64,000 nucleotides of DNA from Rhodospirillaceae bacterium (GCA_008012315.1 SSEL01000001.1:1-64000); one strand, 5' to 3'; shown: positions 26,623 through 36,282, counted from the first letter of the stretch. Program-made: numbers and translations. The notes: generated by a model from the sequence alone, not told the origin.

Positions 26623-26986
26623 CTTGGTATCTCCCCCCGACAGATCAGCGATCATGGAACGGTCTCACCGCGCCGGGCAAGCGGTTTCACCTGCGGCATC
26701 CTAATCAACCCGGTCGCGCCGGTGAAAGAGACGACGCGGCCTCTTGTGCGGCCTATCACATAGGCGAAACGTCATATAGGATCGGACCGGGTCGCCTTGC
26801 CAGGACGAGCACGCACGCGCCAAATCGTCATCTTGAAAAAAATCCACGCGGATCAAAGTTATAAAGCTGACGAGCAGAAAAATGCCGCCGCCTTTAACCA
26901 AACATTTGCACAGCGGCGCGAAGAATGGGACGATCCGACGCGATGGCGATAGCCGGATGGTCCTAACGAAGGAGGCCGTTCTACCT
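26623..26986. other. Intergenic region upstream of the beta-oxidation operon
   Basis: About 360 bases between the divergent cytochrome gene and the acyl-CoA ligase. A TATAAA box at 26860-26865 could be the -10 of the operon, but the nearest TTGAAA (26833) is 21 nt upstream, which is too far. A short dyad ATCCACGCGGAT lies between them. No gene is supported. Confidence 0.35.
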
Positions 26987-28729
26987 ATGTCGATGGCAGT
27001 ACGGCAGGACTTGACGGCGCGGCCCTGGCTGACGGCTTATCCACCCAACCTGGATTGGGCGGCGCCGATTATGCCGCAACCGCTCTATCGCCTGCTCGAT
27101 GACGCTGCCGCCCGTTTCGGCACGCGTCCCTGTATCGATTTCCTCGACCGTCAGTTCAGTTATGCCGAGATCAAGTCGCTGTCCGACCGCGTCGCCAAGG
27201 GATTGCAGCAAAATGGCTTGCGAGCCGGCATGCGACTCGGCCTCTTCCTACCCAACTGCCCATATTATGTCATCTTCTATTATGCGGCGCTGAAATGCGG
27301 CGCGACGGTGGTCAATTTCAACCCGCTTTATGTCGAGCGCGAGGTCGAACACCAGATCGCCGATTCGCGGACCGACATGATGGTGACGCTGGATCTCCAT
27401 TCGCTGGTCGACAAGCTGGAGGTCATGCTCACCAAGACCCGGCTGCAGGCGCTGATCCTCTGCCCCTTTGCCGACAGCCTGCCTTTTCCGAAAAATCTGC
27501 TGGTGCCGATCGCCATGTTCCGCGATCTCGCCCGCATCCGGCGCGACAAGCGGCACGTCGCTTATGCCGATCTGGTCGATAATGACGGCGCCTATGCCCC
27601 GCCCGTCATCGATCCCATGACGGATATCGCCCTGCTGCAATATACTGGCGGCACGACCGGTGTCCCCAAGGGTGCGGCGCTCAGCCATGCCAATGTCTAT
27701 GTGAACGCCCTGCAATGCCGGGCCTGGTTCGCCAATGTCAGCAATGAAAGCGCCCGCGTGATCGGCGTCCTGCCGCTGTTCCATGCTTTCGCCATGACCT
27801 GCGTGATGAATTGGTGCCTGACCATCGGCGGGTTGATGATCCTGTTGCCGCGTTTCGATGCCAAGCGCCTGCTCAGCACCATCCACAAGAAGCGGCCGAC
27901 CGCCATGCCGGCGGTGCCGACCCTGCTGACCGCTTTGCTGAACCGCACCGATCTCGGCGATTACGATCTCCGTTCGCTGGAATTCTGCATTTCCGGCGGC
28001 GCGCCCTTGCCATTGGAGGTGCGCAAGGCCTTCGAGGCGAAGACCGGTGCCCGCGTGGTGGAAGGCTATGGCCTCTCCGAAGCCTCGCCGGTGACCTGCT
28101 GCAATCCGGTGCACCGGCCGGGCAAGACCGGCTCGATCGGCCTGCCGCTGCCGCTGACCGATTGCCTGATCGTGTCGCTCGACGATCGAGTGACACCGGT
28201 CAAGCCGGGCGAGGTCGGCGAGATCTGTTTTCGCGGTCCGCAGGTGATGCTGGGCTACTGGAACCGTCCCGAGGCGACCGACGAGGTCATCACCGATGGC
28301 CTGCTGCATACCGGCGATGTCGGCCATATGGATGAGGAAGGCTTCGTCTTCATCACCGACCGGCTGAAGGAAATGATCAATGCCAGCGGCTACAAGGTCT
28401 ATCCCCGGGTCGTCGAGGAAGCCATCTACCAGCATCCGGCGGTGAAGGAATGCGCCGTGATCGGCGTCGGCGACCCCTATCGCGGCCAGACCGTGAAGGC
28501 TTTCGTGTCCCTGAAGACGGGGCAGCAATTGACCGCCGATATCCTGCAGGAATTCCTGACGCACCGGCTGTCGAAGATCGAGATGCCGAAGCTGATCGAG
28601 TTCCGCGCCGATCTGCCGAAAACCGTGATCGGCAAGATCCAGAAAAGAGTGCTGATCGAGGAAGAGAATGCCAAGAGCCGGCCGGCAGGCGCGGCTGATC
28701 CAGACCCGAACAAGGAGACGACATCATGA
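26987..28729 (+). CDS. fadD: Long-chain fatty acid--CoA ligase
   Basis: A 580-aa ANL-superfamily enzyme that activates fatty acids to acyl-CoA with ATP. The P-loop-like motif YTGGTTGVPKGA lies at about 219, the A5 motif EGYGLSEASPVTCC at about 359, the A7-A8 hinge LLHTGDVGHMDEEGF / DRLKEMINASGYKVYP at about 440-470, and the C-terminal lysine in VIGKIQKRVL. The ATG at 26987 follows AAGGAGG by 11 nt; an ATG at 26957 is an alternative. Its stop overlaps the thiolase start by ATGA, so it leads a four-gene beta-oxidation operon. Confidence 0.92.
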   Translation: MSMAVRQDLTARPWLTAYPPNLDWAAPIMPQPLYRLLDDAAARFGTRPCIDFLDRQFSYAEIKSLSDRVAKGLQQNGLRAGMRLGLFLPNCPYYVIFYYAALKCGATVVNFNPLYVEREVEHQIADSRTDMMVTLDLHSLVDKLEVMLTKTRLQALILCPFADSLPFPKNLLVPIAMFRDLARIRRDKRHVAYADLVDNDGAYAPPVIDPMTDIALLQYTGGTTGVPKGAALSHANVYVNALQCRAWFANVSNESARVIGVLPLFHAFAMTCVMNWCLTIGGLMILLPRFDAKRLLSTIHKKRPTAMPAVPTLLTALLNRTDLGDYDLRSLEFCISGGAPLPLEVRKAFEAKTGARVVEGYGLSEASPVTCCNPVHRPGKTGSIGLPLPLTDCLIVSLDDRVTPVKPGEVGEICFRGPQVMLGYWNRPEATDEVITDGLLHTGDVGHMDEEGFVFITDRLKEMINASGYKVYPRVVEEAIYQHPAVKECAVIGVGDPYRGQTVKAFVSLKTGQQLTADILQEFLTHRLSKIEMPKLIEFRADLPKTVIGKIQKRVLIEEENAKSRPAGAADPDPNKETTS

Positions 28730-29862
28730 CGGAAGCGGTGATCGCGGGTTATGTCCGCTCGCCCTTTCATTTCGCCGGCAAGGGCGCTTTGGCCAGGTTG
28801 CGGCCGGACGATATGGCCGGCGCGGTGATTCGCGGCCTGGTCGAGAAGACCGGGATCGATGTGAAGGATGTCGAGGACCTGCTGGTCGGCTGCGCCTTTC
28901 CGGAAGGCGAACAGGGGCTGAATGTGGCGCGCCTCATCGGCTTCATCGCCGACCTGCCGCAATCGGTGGCCGGCGCCACCATCAACCGCTTCTGCGGCTC
29001 CTCCATGCAAGGCATCCATTCGGCGGCCGGCGCGATCGCCATGGGGGCCGGCGATGTCTTCATTTGCGCCGGCATCGAATCGATGTCGCGGGTGCCGATG
29101 ATGGGTTTCAATCCGCTACCCAATCCGGCGCTCACGGAGCGCCTGCCGGCCGCCTATATTTCGATGGGCGAGACGGCGGAGAATGTCGCGAAGAAATACA
29201 AGCTCGACCGCCGAGAACAGGAAGAGCTGGCACTCGGCAGCCATCAAAAGGCCAGTGCTGCCCGTCAGGCCGGCAAGCTCACCGACGAGATCATTCCCGT
29301 CAAGATCGGCAACGAGACGGTCAGCATCGATGGCTGCATCCGTGACGAGACCACATTGGAAGCCTTGGCTGGCCTGAAGCCGGCCTTCGACCAGAAGGGC
29401 AGCGTCACCGCCGGCACCTCCTCGCCCCTGACCGATGGCGCTTCCGCCTGCCTCGTCACCTCGGCGGATTACGCCAAGGCGCATGGCCTGCCGGTCCTCG
29501 CCAAGATCCGTGCCATCGGCGTCGCCGGCTGCGCACCGGAGATCATGGGAATCGGCCCGGTCGCAGCCACCAGGAAGGCACTGAAGCGCGCCGGCCTGAC
29601 CATCAAGGATATCGACATCATCGAGCTGAACGAGGCCTTTGCCTCCCAGGCTTTGGCCTGCATGCGCGATCTTGAGATCGATCCCGCCAAGGTGAATCTC
29701 GATGGCGGCGCCATCGCGCTGGGCCATCCGCTGGGCGCCACCGGGGCCCGCATCACCGGCAAGGCCGCGGCTTTGCTGAAACGCGAAGGCAAGCAATTCG
29801 CCCTCTCGACCCAATGCATCGGTGGCGGCCAGGGCATCACCACCATCCTGGAGGCAGTCTGA
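28726..29862 (+). CDS. fadA: Acetyl-CoA C-acyltransferase (thiolase, FadA type)
   Basis: A 378-aa thiolase, the enzyme that cleaves 3-ketoacyl-CoA in the last step of beta-oxidation. The acyl-accepting cysteine lies in FCGSSMQGIHSAAGAI (about residue 89), the active-site His in GGAIALGHPLGATGARI (about 333), and the second Cys in CIGGGQG (about 364). The length is slightly short of the common 390 aa. It starts on an ATGA overlap with the ligase and ends on a TGATG overlap with the dehydrogenase, so all three are translationally coupled. Confidence 0.93.
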   Translation: MTEAVIAGYVRSPFHFAGKGALARLRPDDMAGAVIRGLVEKTGIDVKDVEDLLVGCAFPEGEQGLNVARLIGFIADLPQSVAGATINRFCGSSMQGIHSAAGAIAMGAGDVFICAGIESMSRVPMMGFNPLPNPALTERLPAAYISMGETAENVAKKYKLDRREQEELALGSHQKASAARQAGKLTDEIIPVKIGNETVSIDGCIRDETTLEALAGLKPAFDQKGSVTAGTSSPLTDGASACLVTSADYAKAHGLPVLAKIRAIGVAGCAPEIMGIGPVAATRKALKRAGLTIKDIDIIELNEAFASQALACMRDLEIDPAKVNLDGGAIALGHPLGATGARITGKAAALLKREGKQFALSTQCIGGGQGITTILEAV

Positions 29863-32210
29863 TGGCGGCTAAAACCGGTGTGCCGATCCGCAAGGCCTGC
29901 GTAATCGGCGCCGGCGTGATGGGCAGCGGCATCGCCGCCCAGATCGCCAATGCCGGCATCCCGGTCCTGCTGCTGGATATCGTGCCGAAGGAGGCGACCA
30001 ACCGGAACGCCATTGCCGAGGGCGCCATCGCCAAACTGCTCAAGGCCGATCCCGCCCCGTTGATGTCGAGCGCCGCAGCGAAACTGATCACCCCCGGCAA
30101 TATCGATGACGATCTCGACAAGCTCGCCGATATCGACTGGATCGTCGAAGCGGTGATCGAAAAGATCGAGATCAAGCAATCGCTCTATCGCAAGCTGATC
30201 GACAAGCGCCAGCCGGGCTCGATCGTCTCATCCAACACCTCGACCATCCCCCTCGCGCAATTGACCGAGGGCCTGCCCGAAGCTTTCGCCCGCGATTTCT
30301 GCATCACCCATTTCTTCAATCCGCCGCGCTACATGCGGCTCCTCGAAGTGGTCGGCGGCCCGAAGACCGATCCCGCCCAGATCGCGCGCATTGCCGCTTT
30401 CGGCGATATCGCGCTCGGCAAGACGATCGTGCGCGGCAAGGATACGCCCGGCTTCGTCGCCAACCGCATCGGTGTCTATTGGATGCAGGCGGCGGTCATT
30501 CACGCCCTCGATCTCGGCCTCACCGTCGAGATGGCTGATGCCATCATGGGCCGGCCGATCGGCGCACCCAAGACCGGCATCTTTGCCCTGCTCGATCTGG
30601 TCGGGCTCGATCTCATGCCGCATGTCGATGCCTCGCTCGCCGCCTCCTTGCCGGCGGGCGATCCATATCTCTCGATCCGCCGCGATTTCCCGCTGCTCAC
30701 CAAGATGATCGCCGATGGCTATACCGGCCGCAAAGGCAAAGGCGGCTTCTACCGGCTGAATACCGAAGGCGGCAAGAAGGTCAAGGAATCGATCAACCTC
30801 AAGACCGGCGCCTATGCCCCGTCCACCGCCGCCCGGCTCGAGTCGGCGGATGCGGCCAAAGGCGGCTTGCGCGCTCTCGTCACCCATGCCGATGCCGGCG
30901 GCCAATATGCCTGGCGCGTCCTCTCCGGGATGCTGAGCTATGCTGCCTCCCTGATGCCGGCCATCGCCGATGACATCGTCGCGGTCGATCAGGCGATCCG
31001 CACCGGCTTCAATTTCAAGCGCGGGCCCTTCGAGATGATCGACGAACTGGGCGCCGCCTGGTTCGCCGATGCCTTGCGCAAGGAGAACCGCCCGGTGCCG
31101 GATTTCCTGGAGACAGCTGCGAGGGCCGGCAGTTTCTACAAGGTGGAGAACGGCCGGCTGCAGCATCTCGGCCTCGACGGCAGCTATCGGCCGGTCGAAC
31201 GGGCCGACGGCGTGCTGCTGTTGCGCGATATCAAGCTGGCCGGCAAGCCGATCCTGAAGAATGGTTCGGCCAGCCTCTGGGATATCGGCGACGGCGTCGC
31301 CTGCCTGGAATTCCACAGCAAGATGAACGCCATCGATCCCGACACGCTGACACTGATCAAGCAGTCGCTGGATCATGTCGGCAAGAACATGAAGGCGCTG
31401 GTGCTGCATAACGAGGCGGATAACTTTTCCGTCGGTGCCAATATCGGCCTTGCCCTCTTTGCCGCCAATATCGCCATGTGGCCGATGATCGACGATCTGA
31501 TCGGCCAGGGTATCGCCGTCTACAAGGCGATCAAATACGCACCTTTCCCCGTGGTGGGCGCACCCAGCGGCATGGCACTGGGCGGCGGCTGCGAGGTGCT
31601 GCTGCATTGCTCGGCGATCCAGGCCCATGCGGAAACCTATATCGGCCTGGTTGAGGTCGGCGTCGGGCTGATCCCCGGCTGGGGCGGCTGCGCGGAAATG
31701 CTGATCCGCTATCAGCCGCAGAGTGCAAAAGAGCCAAAAGGCCCGATGCCGCCGGTGGCCCTGGCCTTCGAGACCATCTCGCTGGCCAAGGTGGCGAAAT
31801 CGGCGGCGGAGGCGAAGCAATTGCGCTTCCTGCGCCGTGATGACGGCATCACCATGAACCGCGACCGCCTGCTGGCCGATGCCAAGGCAAAGGCGCTGGC
31901 ATTGGTCGCCGCCGGCCATCAGCCGCCCAAGCCGGCGGAACTGCGCCTGCCCGGCCCCAGCGGCAAGACGGCCCTCACCTTGGCGGTGGACGGTTTCGTC
32001 GCCCAGGGCAAGGCGCTGGCCCATGACCGCACCGTCTCCTTGACCTTGGCGGAGGCCCTGACCGGCGGCACGACCGATATGACGGAGACGATCGGCGAGG
32101 ACCAGGTCAACAAGCTCGCCAAGCAGGGCTTCATGTCATTGCTGCGCACCGAGCCGACGCTTGCCCGGATGGAGCATATGCTCAGCACCGGCAAGCCGCT
32201 TCGTAATTGA
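29862..32210 (+). CDS. 3-hydroxyacyl-CoA dehydrogenase / enoyl-CoA hydratase fusion (FadN-like)
   Basis: A 782-aa two-function enzyme. The NAD-binding motif ACVIGAGVMGSGIAAQIANA comes first (about 10-29), and the dehydrogenase His is in CITHFFNPPRYMRLLE (about 150). Two 3HCDH C-terminal domains follow. The crotonase domain comes last (from about 463), with GGGCEVLL and GLVEVGVGLIPGWGGC holding its two catalytic glutamates. This order (dehydrogenase first) is that of Bacillus FadN, opposite to E. coli FadB. It should turn enoyl-CoA into 3-ketoacyl-CoA for the upstream thiolase. Confidence 0.92.
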   Translation: MAAKTGVPIRKACVIGAGVMGSGIAAQIANAGIPVLLLDIVPKEATNRNAIAEGAIAKLLKADPAPLMSSAAAKLITPGNIDDDLDKLADIDWIVEAVIEKIEIKQSLYRKLIDKRQPGSIVSSNTSTIPLAQLTEGLPEAFARDFCITHFFNPPRYMRLLEVVGGPKTDPAQIARIAAFGDIALGKTIVRGKDTPGFVANRIGVYWMQAAVIHALDLGLTVEMADAIMGRPIGAPKTGIFALLDLVGLDLMPHVDASLAASLPAGDPYLSIRRDFPLLTKMIADGYTGRKGKGGFYRLNTEGGKKVKESINLKTGAYAPSTAARLESADAAKGGLRALVTHADAGGQYAWRVLSGMLSYAASLMPAIADDIVAVDQAIRTGFNFKRGPFEMIDELGAAWFADALRKENRPVPDFLETAARAGSFYKVENGRLQHLGLDGSYRPVERADGVLLLRDIKLAGKPILKNGSASLWDIGDGVACLEFHSKMNAIDPDTLTLIKQSLDHVGKNMKALVLHNEADNFSVGANIGLALFAANIAMWPMIDDLIGQGIAVYKAIKYAPFPVVGAPSGMALGGGCEVLLHCSAIQAHAETYIGLVEVGVGLIPGWGGCAEMLIRYQPQSAKEPKGPMPPVALAFETISLAKVAKSAAEAKQLRFLRRDDGITMNRDRLLADAKAKALALVAAGHQPPKPAELRLPGPSGKTALTLAVDGFVAQGKALAHDRTVSLTLAEALTGGTTDMTETIGEDQVNKLAKQGFMSLLRTEPTLARMEHMLSTGKPLRN

Positions 32211-32248
32211 TTGCGGAAACTGATTTGCGGAATTGAGGGAGCACCGGA

Positions 32249-34033
32249 ATGCCTGCTTATGAAGCGCCCCTGCGCGATATCCGTTTCGTGCTGAACGAGG
32301 TGCTGCGGATCGACACGTTCAGCAACCTGCCGGGTTTCGCCGATGCAACGCCGGATGTGGTGGATGCGATCCTGGAGGAAGCGGCGAAATTCTGCAGCGG
32401 CGAATTGCAGCCGCTCAATCAGTCGGGTGACGAGGAAGGCTGCCATTTCGACGACGGCAAGGTGACGACACCAAAGGGCTTCAAGGAAGCCTATGCGAAA
32501 TTCGCCGAGGCCGGCTGGATCGGCCTGCCCTGCGATCCCGCCTATGGCGGCCAGGGCCTGCCCAAGGTGATCAATTTCGCCGTCGAGGAGATGGTCTGTT
32601 CCGCCAATCTCTCCTTCGGCATGTATCCGGGCCTCAGCAACGGCGCCTATAACGCCCTGCATCTGCACGGCACCGAGGAGCAGAAGAAGCTCTATCTGCC
32701 GAAACTGGTCAGCGGCCAGTGGTCGGGCACCATGTGCCTCACCGAGCCGCAATGCGGCACCGATCTCGGCCTGATCAAAACGCGGGCGGAACCGCAAGCC
32801 GATGGCAGCTACCGGATCACCGGCACCAAGATCTTCATCTCCGCCGGCGAGCATGACCTGACCGAGAATATCGTGCATCTGGTGCTGGCAAGGCTGCCCG
32901 ATGCGCCGGCGGGCATCCGTGGCATTTCGCTGTTCGTCTGCCCCAAATTCCTGCCCGATGCCGCCGGCAAGGTCGGTGAGCGAAACAAGCTCGCTTGTGG
33001 CGCCATCGAGAAGAAGATGGGCATCAAGGCCTCGGCCACCTGCGTCATGAATTTCGACGGCGCCCAGGCCTGGTTGGTCGGCCAGAAGCATAAGGGCATG
33101 TCGGCGATGTTCACCATGATGAACTTCGCCCGCCTCGCCGTCGGCATCCAGGGGTTGGGTGTTGCCGAAGCGGCCTATCAAGGGGCCGTCACCTATGCCA
33201 AGGAGCGCCTGCAGATGCGCAGCCTCGGCGGCGTCAAGGCGCCCGACAAGCCGGCCGATCCGATCATCGTGCATCCCGATGTGCGGCGCATGCTGCTGAC
33301 CCAGCGCTCGATCACCGAGGCCTGCCGCGCCTTGGCCTATTGGGCCGGCATGGAGCTGGATATCGCCGCGCATCATCCGGAAGCCGAGCGCCGGCAGGCG
33401 GCGGATGATCTCGTTGCCTTGCTGACACCGATCGTGAAGGCCTATCTGACCGATCACGGCTCGCTCGCTGCCAATCTCGGCGTGCAGGTTTTCGGCGGCC
33501 ACGGCTTCATCCGCGACTGGGGCATGGAGCAGTTGATCCGCGATGCCCGCATCACGCAGATCTATGAAGGCACCAACGGCATCCAGGCGCTGGATCTGGT
33601 CGGGCGCAAATTGTCGGTCGGCACCGGCCGCCTGCTGCGCCGCTTCTTCCATCCGGTGACGGCCTATCTGGAAACCGCCGCCGCCAAGCCGGCGCTGGCG
33701 GAATTCGCATTGCCCACGATCAAGGCCATGGCGAAACTGCAGCAGGCCACTGCCTGGCTGGCCCAGGCCGGCTTGAAAGACCCGGAGGAGGCCGGCGCCG
33801 CGGCGCATGACTATCTCCGCCTCTTCGCGCTCGTCGCTTTGGGTTACATGTGGTGCCGCATGGCGGAGGTCGCGTTGTCGAAACAGGAGAGCGAGGAGCG
33901 CGCCTTCTACCAGGCCAAGCTCGCCGGCGCCCGCTTCTTCATGGCCAAGGTCATTCCGGAAACGAATCTGCTCTTCACCACCATGACCTCCGGCAAGAAT
34001 GCGATGATGGCCGTTCCGGACGACTATTTCTGA
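32249..34033 (+). CDS. Acyl-CoA dehydrogenase (long form with C-terminal extension)
   Basis: A 594-aa FAD enzyme that makes the first double bond in acyl-CoA. It shows MCLTEPQCGTDLGLIKTRA (FAD/substrate loop), the FISAGEHDL motif, and RITQIYEGTNGIQALDLVGR near the catalytic region. A C-terminal Acyl-CoA_dh_C extension of about 120 residues follows, as in AcdA/DmdC-like enzymes. Electrons would pass to ETF. It begins 38 nt after the FadN-like gene and completes a ligase-thiolase-FadN-dehydrogenase operon sufficient for a full beta-oxidation cycle. Confidence 0.93.
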   Translation: MPAYEAPLRDIRFVLNEVLRIDTFSNLPGFADATPDVVDAILEEAAKFCSGELQPLNQSGDEEGCHFDDGKVTTPKGFKEAYAKFAEAGWIGLPCDPAYGGQGLPKVINFAVEEMVCSANLSFGMYPGLSNGAYNALHLHGTEEQKKLYLPKLVSGQWSGTMCLTEPQCGTDLGLIKTRAEPQADGSYRITGTKIFISAGEHDLTENIVHLVLARLPDAPAGIRGISLFVCPKFLPDAAGKVGERNKLACGAIEKKMGIKASATCVMNFDGAQAWLVGQKHKGMSAMFTMMNFARLAVGIQGLGVAEAAYQGAVTYAKERLQMRSLGGVKAPDKPADPIIVHPDVRRMLLTQRSITEACRALAYWAGMELDIAAHHPEAERRQAADDLVALLTPIVKAYLTDHGSLAANLGVQVFGGHGFIRDWGMEQLIRDARITQIYEGTNGIQALDLVGRKLSVGTGRLLRRFFHPVTAYLETAAAKPALAEFALPTIKAMAKLQQATAWLAQAGLKDPEEAGAAAHDYLRLFALVALGYMWCRMAEVALSKQESEERAFYQAKLAGARFFMAKVIPETNLLFTTMTSGKNAMMAVPDDYF

Positions 34034-34035
34034 AC

Positions 34036-34809
34036 ATGGCTTGTTCTGCGATGCGCCGGTGGCGCCTTGCCGGCATGTTGCCGCTGCCTATCTTGCCAGC
34101 GCTCGCCTTGCCGCTGCCTCCAGGCGCAGCCATGGCGCAAGAGACGACTCTCGCTACGCCAGTGCCGGACCGGCAATTGCCATCCGATCAGGCATCGCCG
34201 GTCGATCTCGCCGGCTATCAACTCGGCATGAGTCTCGACGCGTTCAAAACCCTGCCGCTGATCGACAAGGCGAAATATCCGAAGGCCCGCGTCCTCTGTT
34301 CCGGCGACCCCGAATTGCAGCAATCGACCGAGCTCGGCACCATGCGGCAGATGCCGGATGAACGCGCCGCCAATATCATCCGCTGCAACATCTTCCGGCC
34401 TGATCCCAGCAATGTCTCCTGGTGGTCGTCCTTGCCGCCGATGCGTGACGGCAGAACCGCGAAAGAGAGCAAGTATTATTTCGCGGCGGTCAATGGCGCC
34501 TATCGCCTGCTCTTCGCGCAATCGAGCTGGCCGCAGGACATGCTGCAGCACATGCTGGGTGAATTCGTCGCCACTTACGGCCCGCCCGCCGGCCCAGGGC
34601 AGCAGCGCCGCGACAGCCTCCGCACTTATGAGACGCGCTCATGGCAAACCGCGCAGACCTGGCTGGTGCTGGACTATAAGACGGACAAGGCCGCCCGGGC
34701 CTTTACCGTCACCGTGGTCGACCCGTTTCTCGATCGGACGGTGCGGGCGCGCGGTTTCAACAGCCGGGATACATTGCTCTATTACTCGACTTTCGTGCAT
34801 ATGCGCTGA
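34036..34809 (+). CDS. Secreted protein of unknown function, paralogue 1
   Basis: A 257-aa protein with a long signal peptide (basic MACSAMRRWR, hydrophobic ILPALALPLP, cleavage near AMAQE). The mature domain has two cysteines, in ARVLCSGDPEL and ANIIRCNIFRPDP, probably a disulfide, and ends in a conserved DTLLYYSTFVHMR. The same layout occurs in the gene at 35095, so the two are tandem paralogues. The family is unknown to me. The start lies 2 nt after the acyl-CoA dehydrogenase stop, so it may be transcribed with the beta-oxidation operon. Confidence 0.75.
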   Translation: MACSAMRRWRLAGMLPLPILPALALPLPPGAAMAQETTLATPVPDRQLPSDQASPVDLAGYQLGMSLDAFKTLPLIDKAKYPKARVLCSGDPELQQSTELGTMRQMPDERAANIIRCNIFRPDPSNVSWWSSLPPMRDGRTAKESKYYFAAVNGAYRLLFAQSSWPQDMLQHMLGEFVATYGPPAGPGQQRRDSLRTYETRSWQTAQTWLVLDYKTDKAARAFTVTVVDPFLDRTVRARGFNSRDTLLYYSTFVHMR

Positions 34810-35050
34810 CGTCGAGTCCCGTGCTGCAGCGCCATATCACCGTTTGATCACAGCTTTGTAACACGCCCGCCAAGGGTGATGTGACATAGCTGTTTGAAAA
34901 TGGGGACAACCAGCGAATCACTACTATGAAGTTCACTTGGCGGCGGAACGTGCCATTGCCACTGGCGTTGTCTTGCCCAGAAGGGTGCTGCATGCAGCGC
35001 CTCGGCAAAACAAACCATGGCGAAACAAAAAAGGCATCGACACATGCTGC

Positions 35051-35117
35051 TAGAGCATTTTCGAGCGAAGTGGGTACCGGTTCGCGTGAAGAAAATGCGG
35101 TCTCATAAAGAGACAGA
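35051..35117. repeat. Dispersed alphaproteobacterial intergenic repeat (copy A2)
   Basis: Nearly the same sequence as copy A1: GAGCATTTTCGAGCGAAGTG, GGTACCGGTTCGCG, then GAAGAAAATGCGGTCTCATAAAG. It lies between the two secreted paralogues and runs into the possible start region of the second one. Confidence 0.85.
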
Positions 35118-35952
35118 GTCTTCCCGCGTTTCAAGGAAATGCGGAAAGGCTCCAGGGCGAAGGTTGTTGCAAGGCCGGCCAGAGCGAAGCGTCACGTTAC
35201 GAACCTTAACTTTCTGCGCCGCCCTGTTTTCCGTGTTTTCGGCCGGTCACGCGATGGCGCTCACCTTCGGCGAGCCGGCTGGCAGCCGCGTCGAAAACAG
35301 ATCCCTCTCCATCGATTCGACGCTGACCGGTACCGGCGACAGGGACAATCTGATCGCGGCACCACTCGATATCAGCCTGGATGAATTCAAGACGATGCGA
35401 TTCATCGACCGGGCCAGGTATCCCAAGGCCCGTGTCATCTGCTCCGGCGATGAAGCGTTGCGGCAATCGACCGCCCTCGGGGTGATGCGTCCATTGCCCG
35501 ACGAGGCCGCCGCCGGCATCATCCGCTGCAATGTCTTTCGCCCCGATCCGGTCAATCTGAGCTGGTGGACGCCGATCGTGCCAAAGGTCAATGGCGCGCC
35601 GATCAAATCGACCAGCTATTTCTTCCTGCCCGACGACAAAGGCGACTATCATCTGCTGTTCGTGCAGGCAGTTCTGCCGGACAGTGTTCTCGCCAGCACT
35701 CGCGCGCAGTTGCTCGATGCCTATGGCATACCAAAGAAGCGCGGTGAGCCCGGCCTGGTGACGGAAAGTCTGTGGACCGAATCCTGGAAGGCCGCCGGTA
35801 TCTGGCTGCTGCTGGACAGCCGCAAGCACAGCTTCCGCCGCGACTTCACCGTGACCTATGTCAATCCCGACCAGATCGATGCGGCGGCGGCGCGTGGCTT
35901 CGCCAAGACCCGCAACATTCTCTATTACTCGGTCCATACCCATTACCGGTGA
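35095..35952 (+). CDS. Secreted protein of unknown function, paralogue 2
   Basis: About 262-285 aa depending on start. It shares with the protein at 34036 the block SLDEFKTMRFIDRARYPKAR, VICSGDEALRQSTALGVMR, IIRCNVFRPDP and the end ILYYSVHTHYR. The two cysteines are kept. The signal peptide core is LTFCAALFSVFSAGHAMA. The start is unclear: ATG at 35095 lies inside the dispersed repeat and gives a long basic lead, while TTG codons at 35164/35167 would start close to the signal peptide. The frame opens still further upstream to 35017, but there it only translates the repeat. The function is unknown. Confidence 0.7.
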   Translation: MRSHKETESSRVSRKCGKAPGRRLLQGRPERSVTLRTLTFCAALFSVFSAGHAMALTFGEPAGSRVENRSLSIDSTLTGTGDRDNLIAAPLDISLDEFKTMRFIDRARYPKARVICSGDEALRQSTALGVMRPLPDEAAAGIIRCNVFRPDPVNLSWWTPIVPKVNGAPIKSTSYFFLPDDKGDYHLLFVQAVLPDSVLASTRAQLLDAYGIPKKRGEPGLVTESLWTESWKAAGIWLLLDSRKHSFRRDFTVTYVNPDQIDAAAARGFAKTRNILYYSVHTHYR

Positions 35953-36282
35953 TTGCCCGTTCTGAGAGGCGGCCAGCCCGCCTCTCTCATTCCGCTATTC
36001 ATCGCGCTCCCTGCCGCACAACCAATCCGCTCAATTGTGCGCTGGGTCACAGGCAATCCATCCGATTGGATTTATACCTGCCGACATGCAAGCGGCCTGG
36101 GGCGTTTCGGTACTGACGCCGGCCGGCAACTTTGGGTGCGGCCGGCGCAAGCCGGGCGGGCCCGCCGGCGGGCATTCCCGTCCCCAACGGCCCGCCGGCA
36201 CCTTTCCAGGCTCGCAAGCCTCCTCACAAAGCTGCCCGCAATTTCCCGAAATCGCCGCAAAGTCGTCAGCAGGTTGTCAAAT
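35953..36282. other. Intergenic region with GC-rich hairpin
   Basis: No gene is supported in these 330 bases. A strong hairpin, GCCGGCGGGC (36162-36171) with GCCCGCCGGC (36188-36197), 16-nt loop, is the only clear structure; no T-run follows. Confidence 0.4.

Noticed and set aside
31919..33808. A 629-codon open frame antisense to the acyl-CoA dehydrogenase
   Set aside because: Same shadow effect; no ribosome site or family motif, and it spans the junction of two real genes.
35017..35094. N-terminal extension of the second secreted paralogue
   Set aside because: It is the translation of the dispersed repeat and lies ahead of a normal signal peptide.
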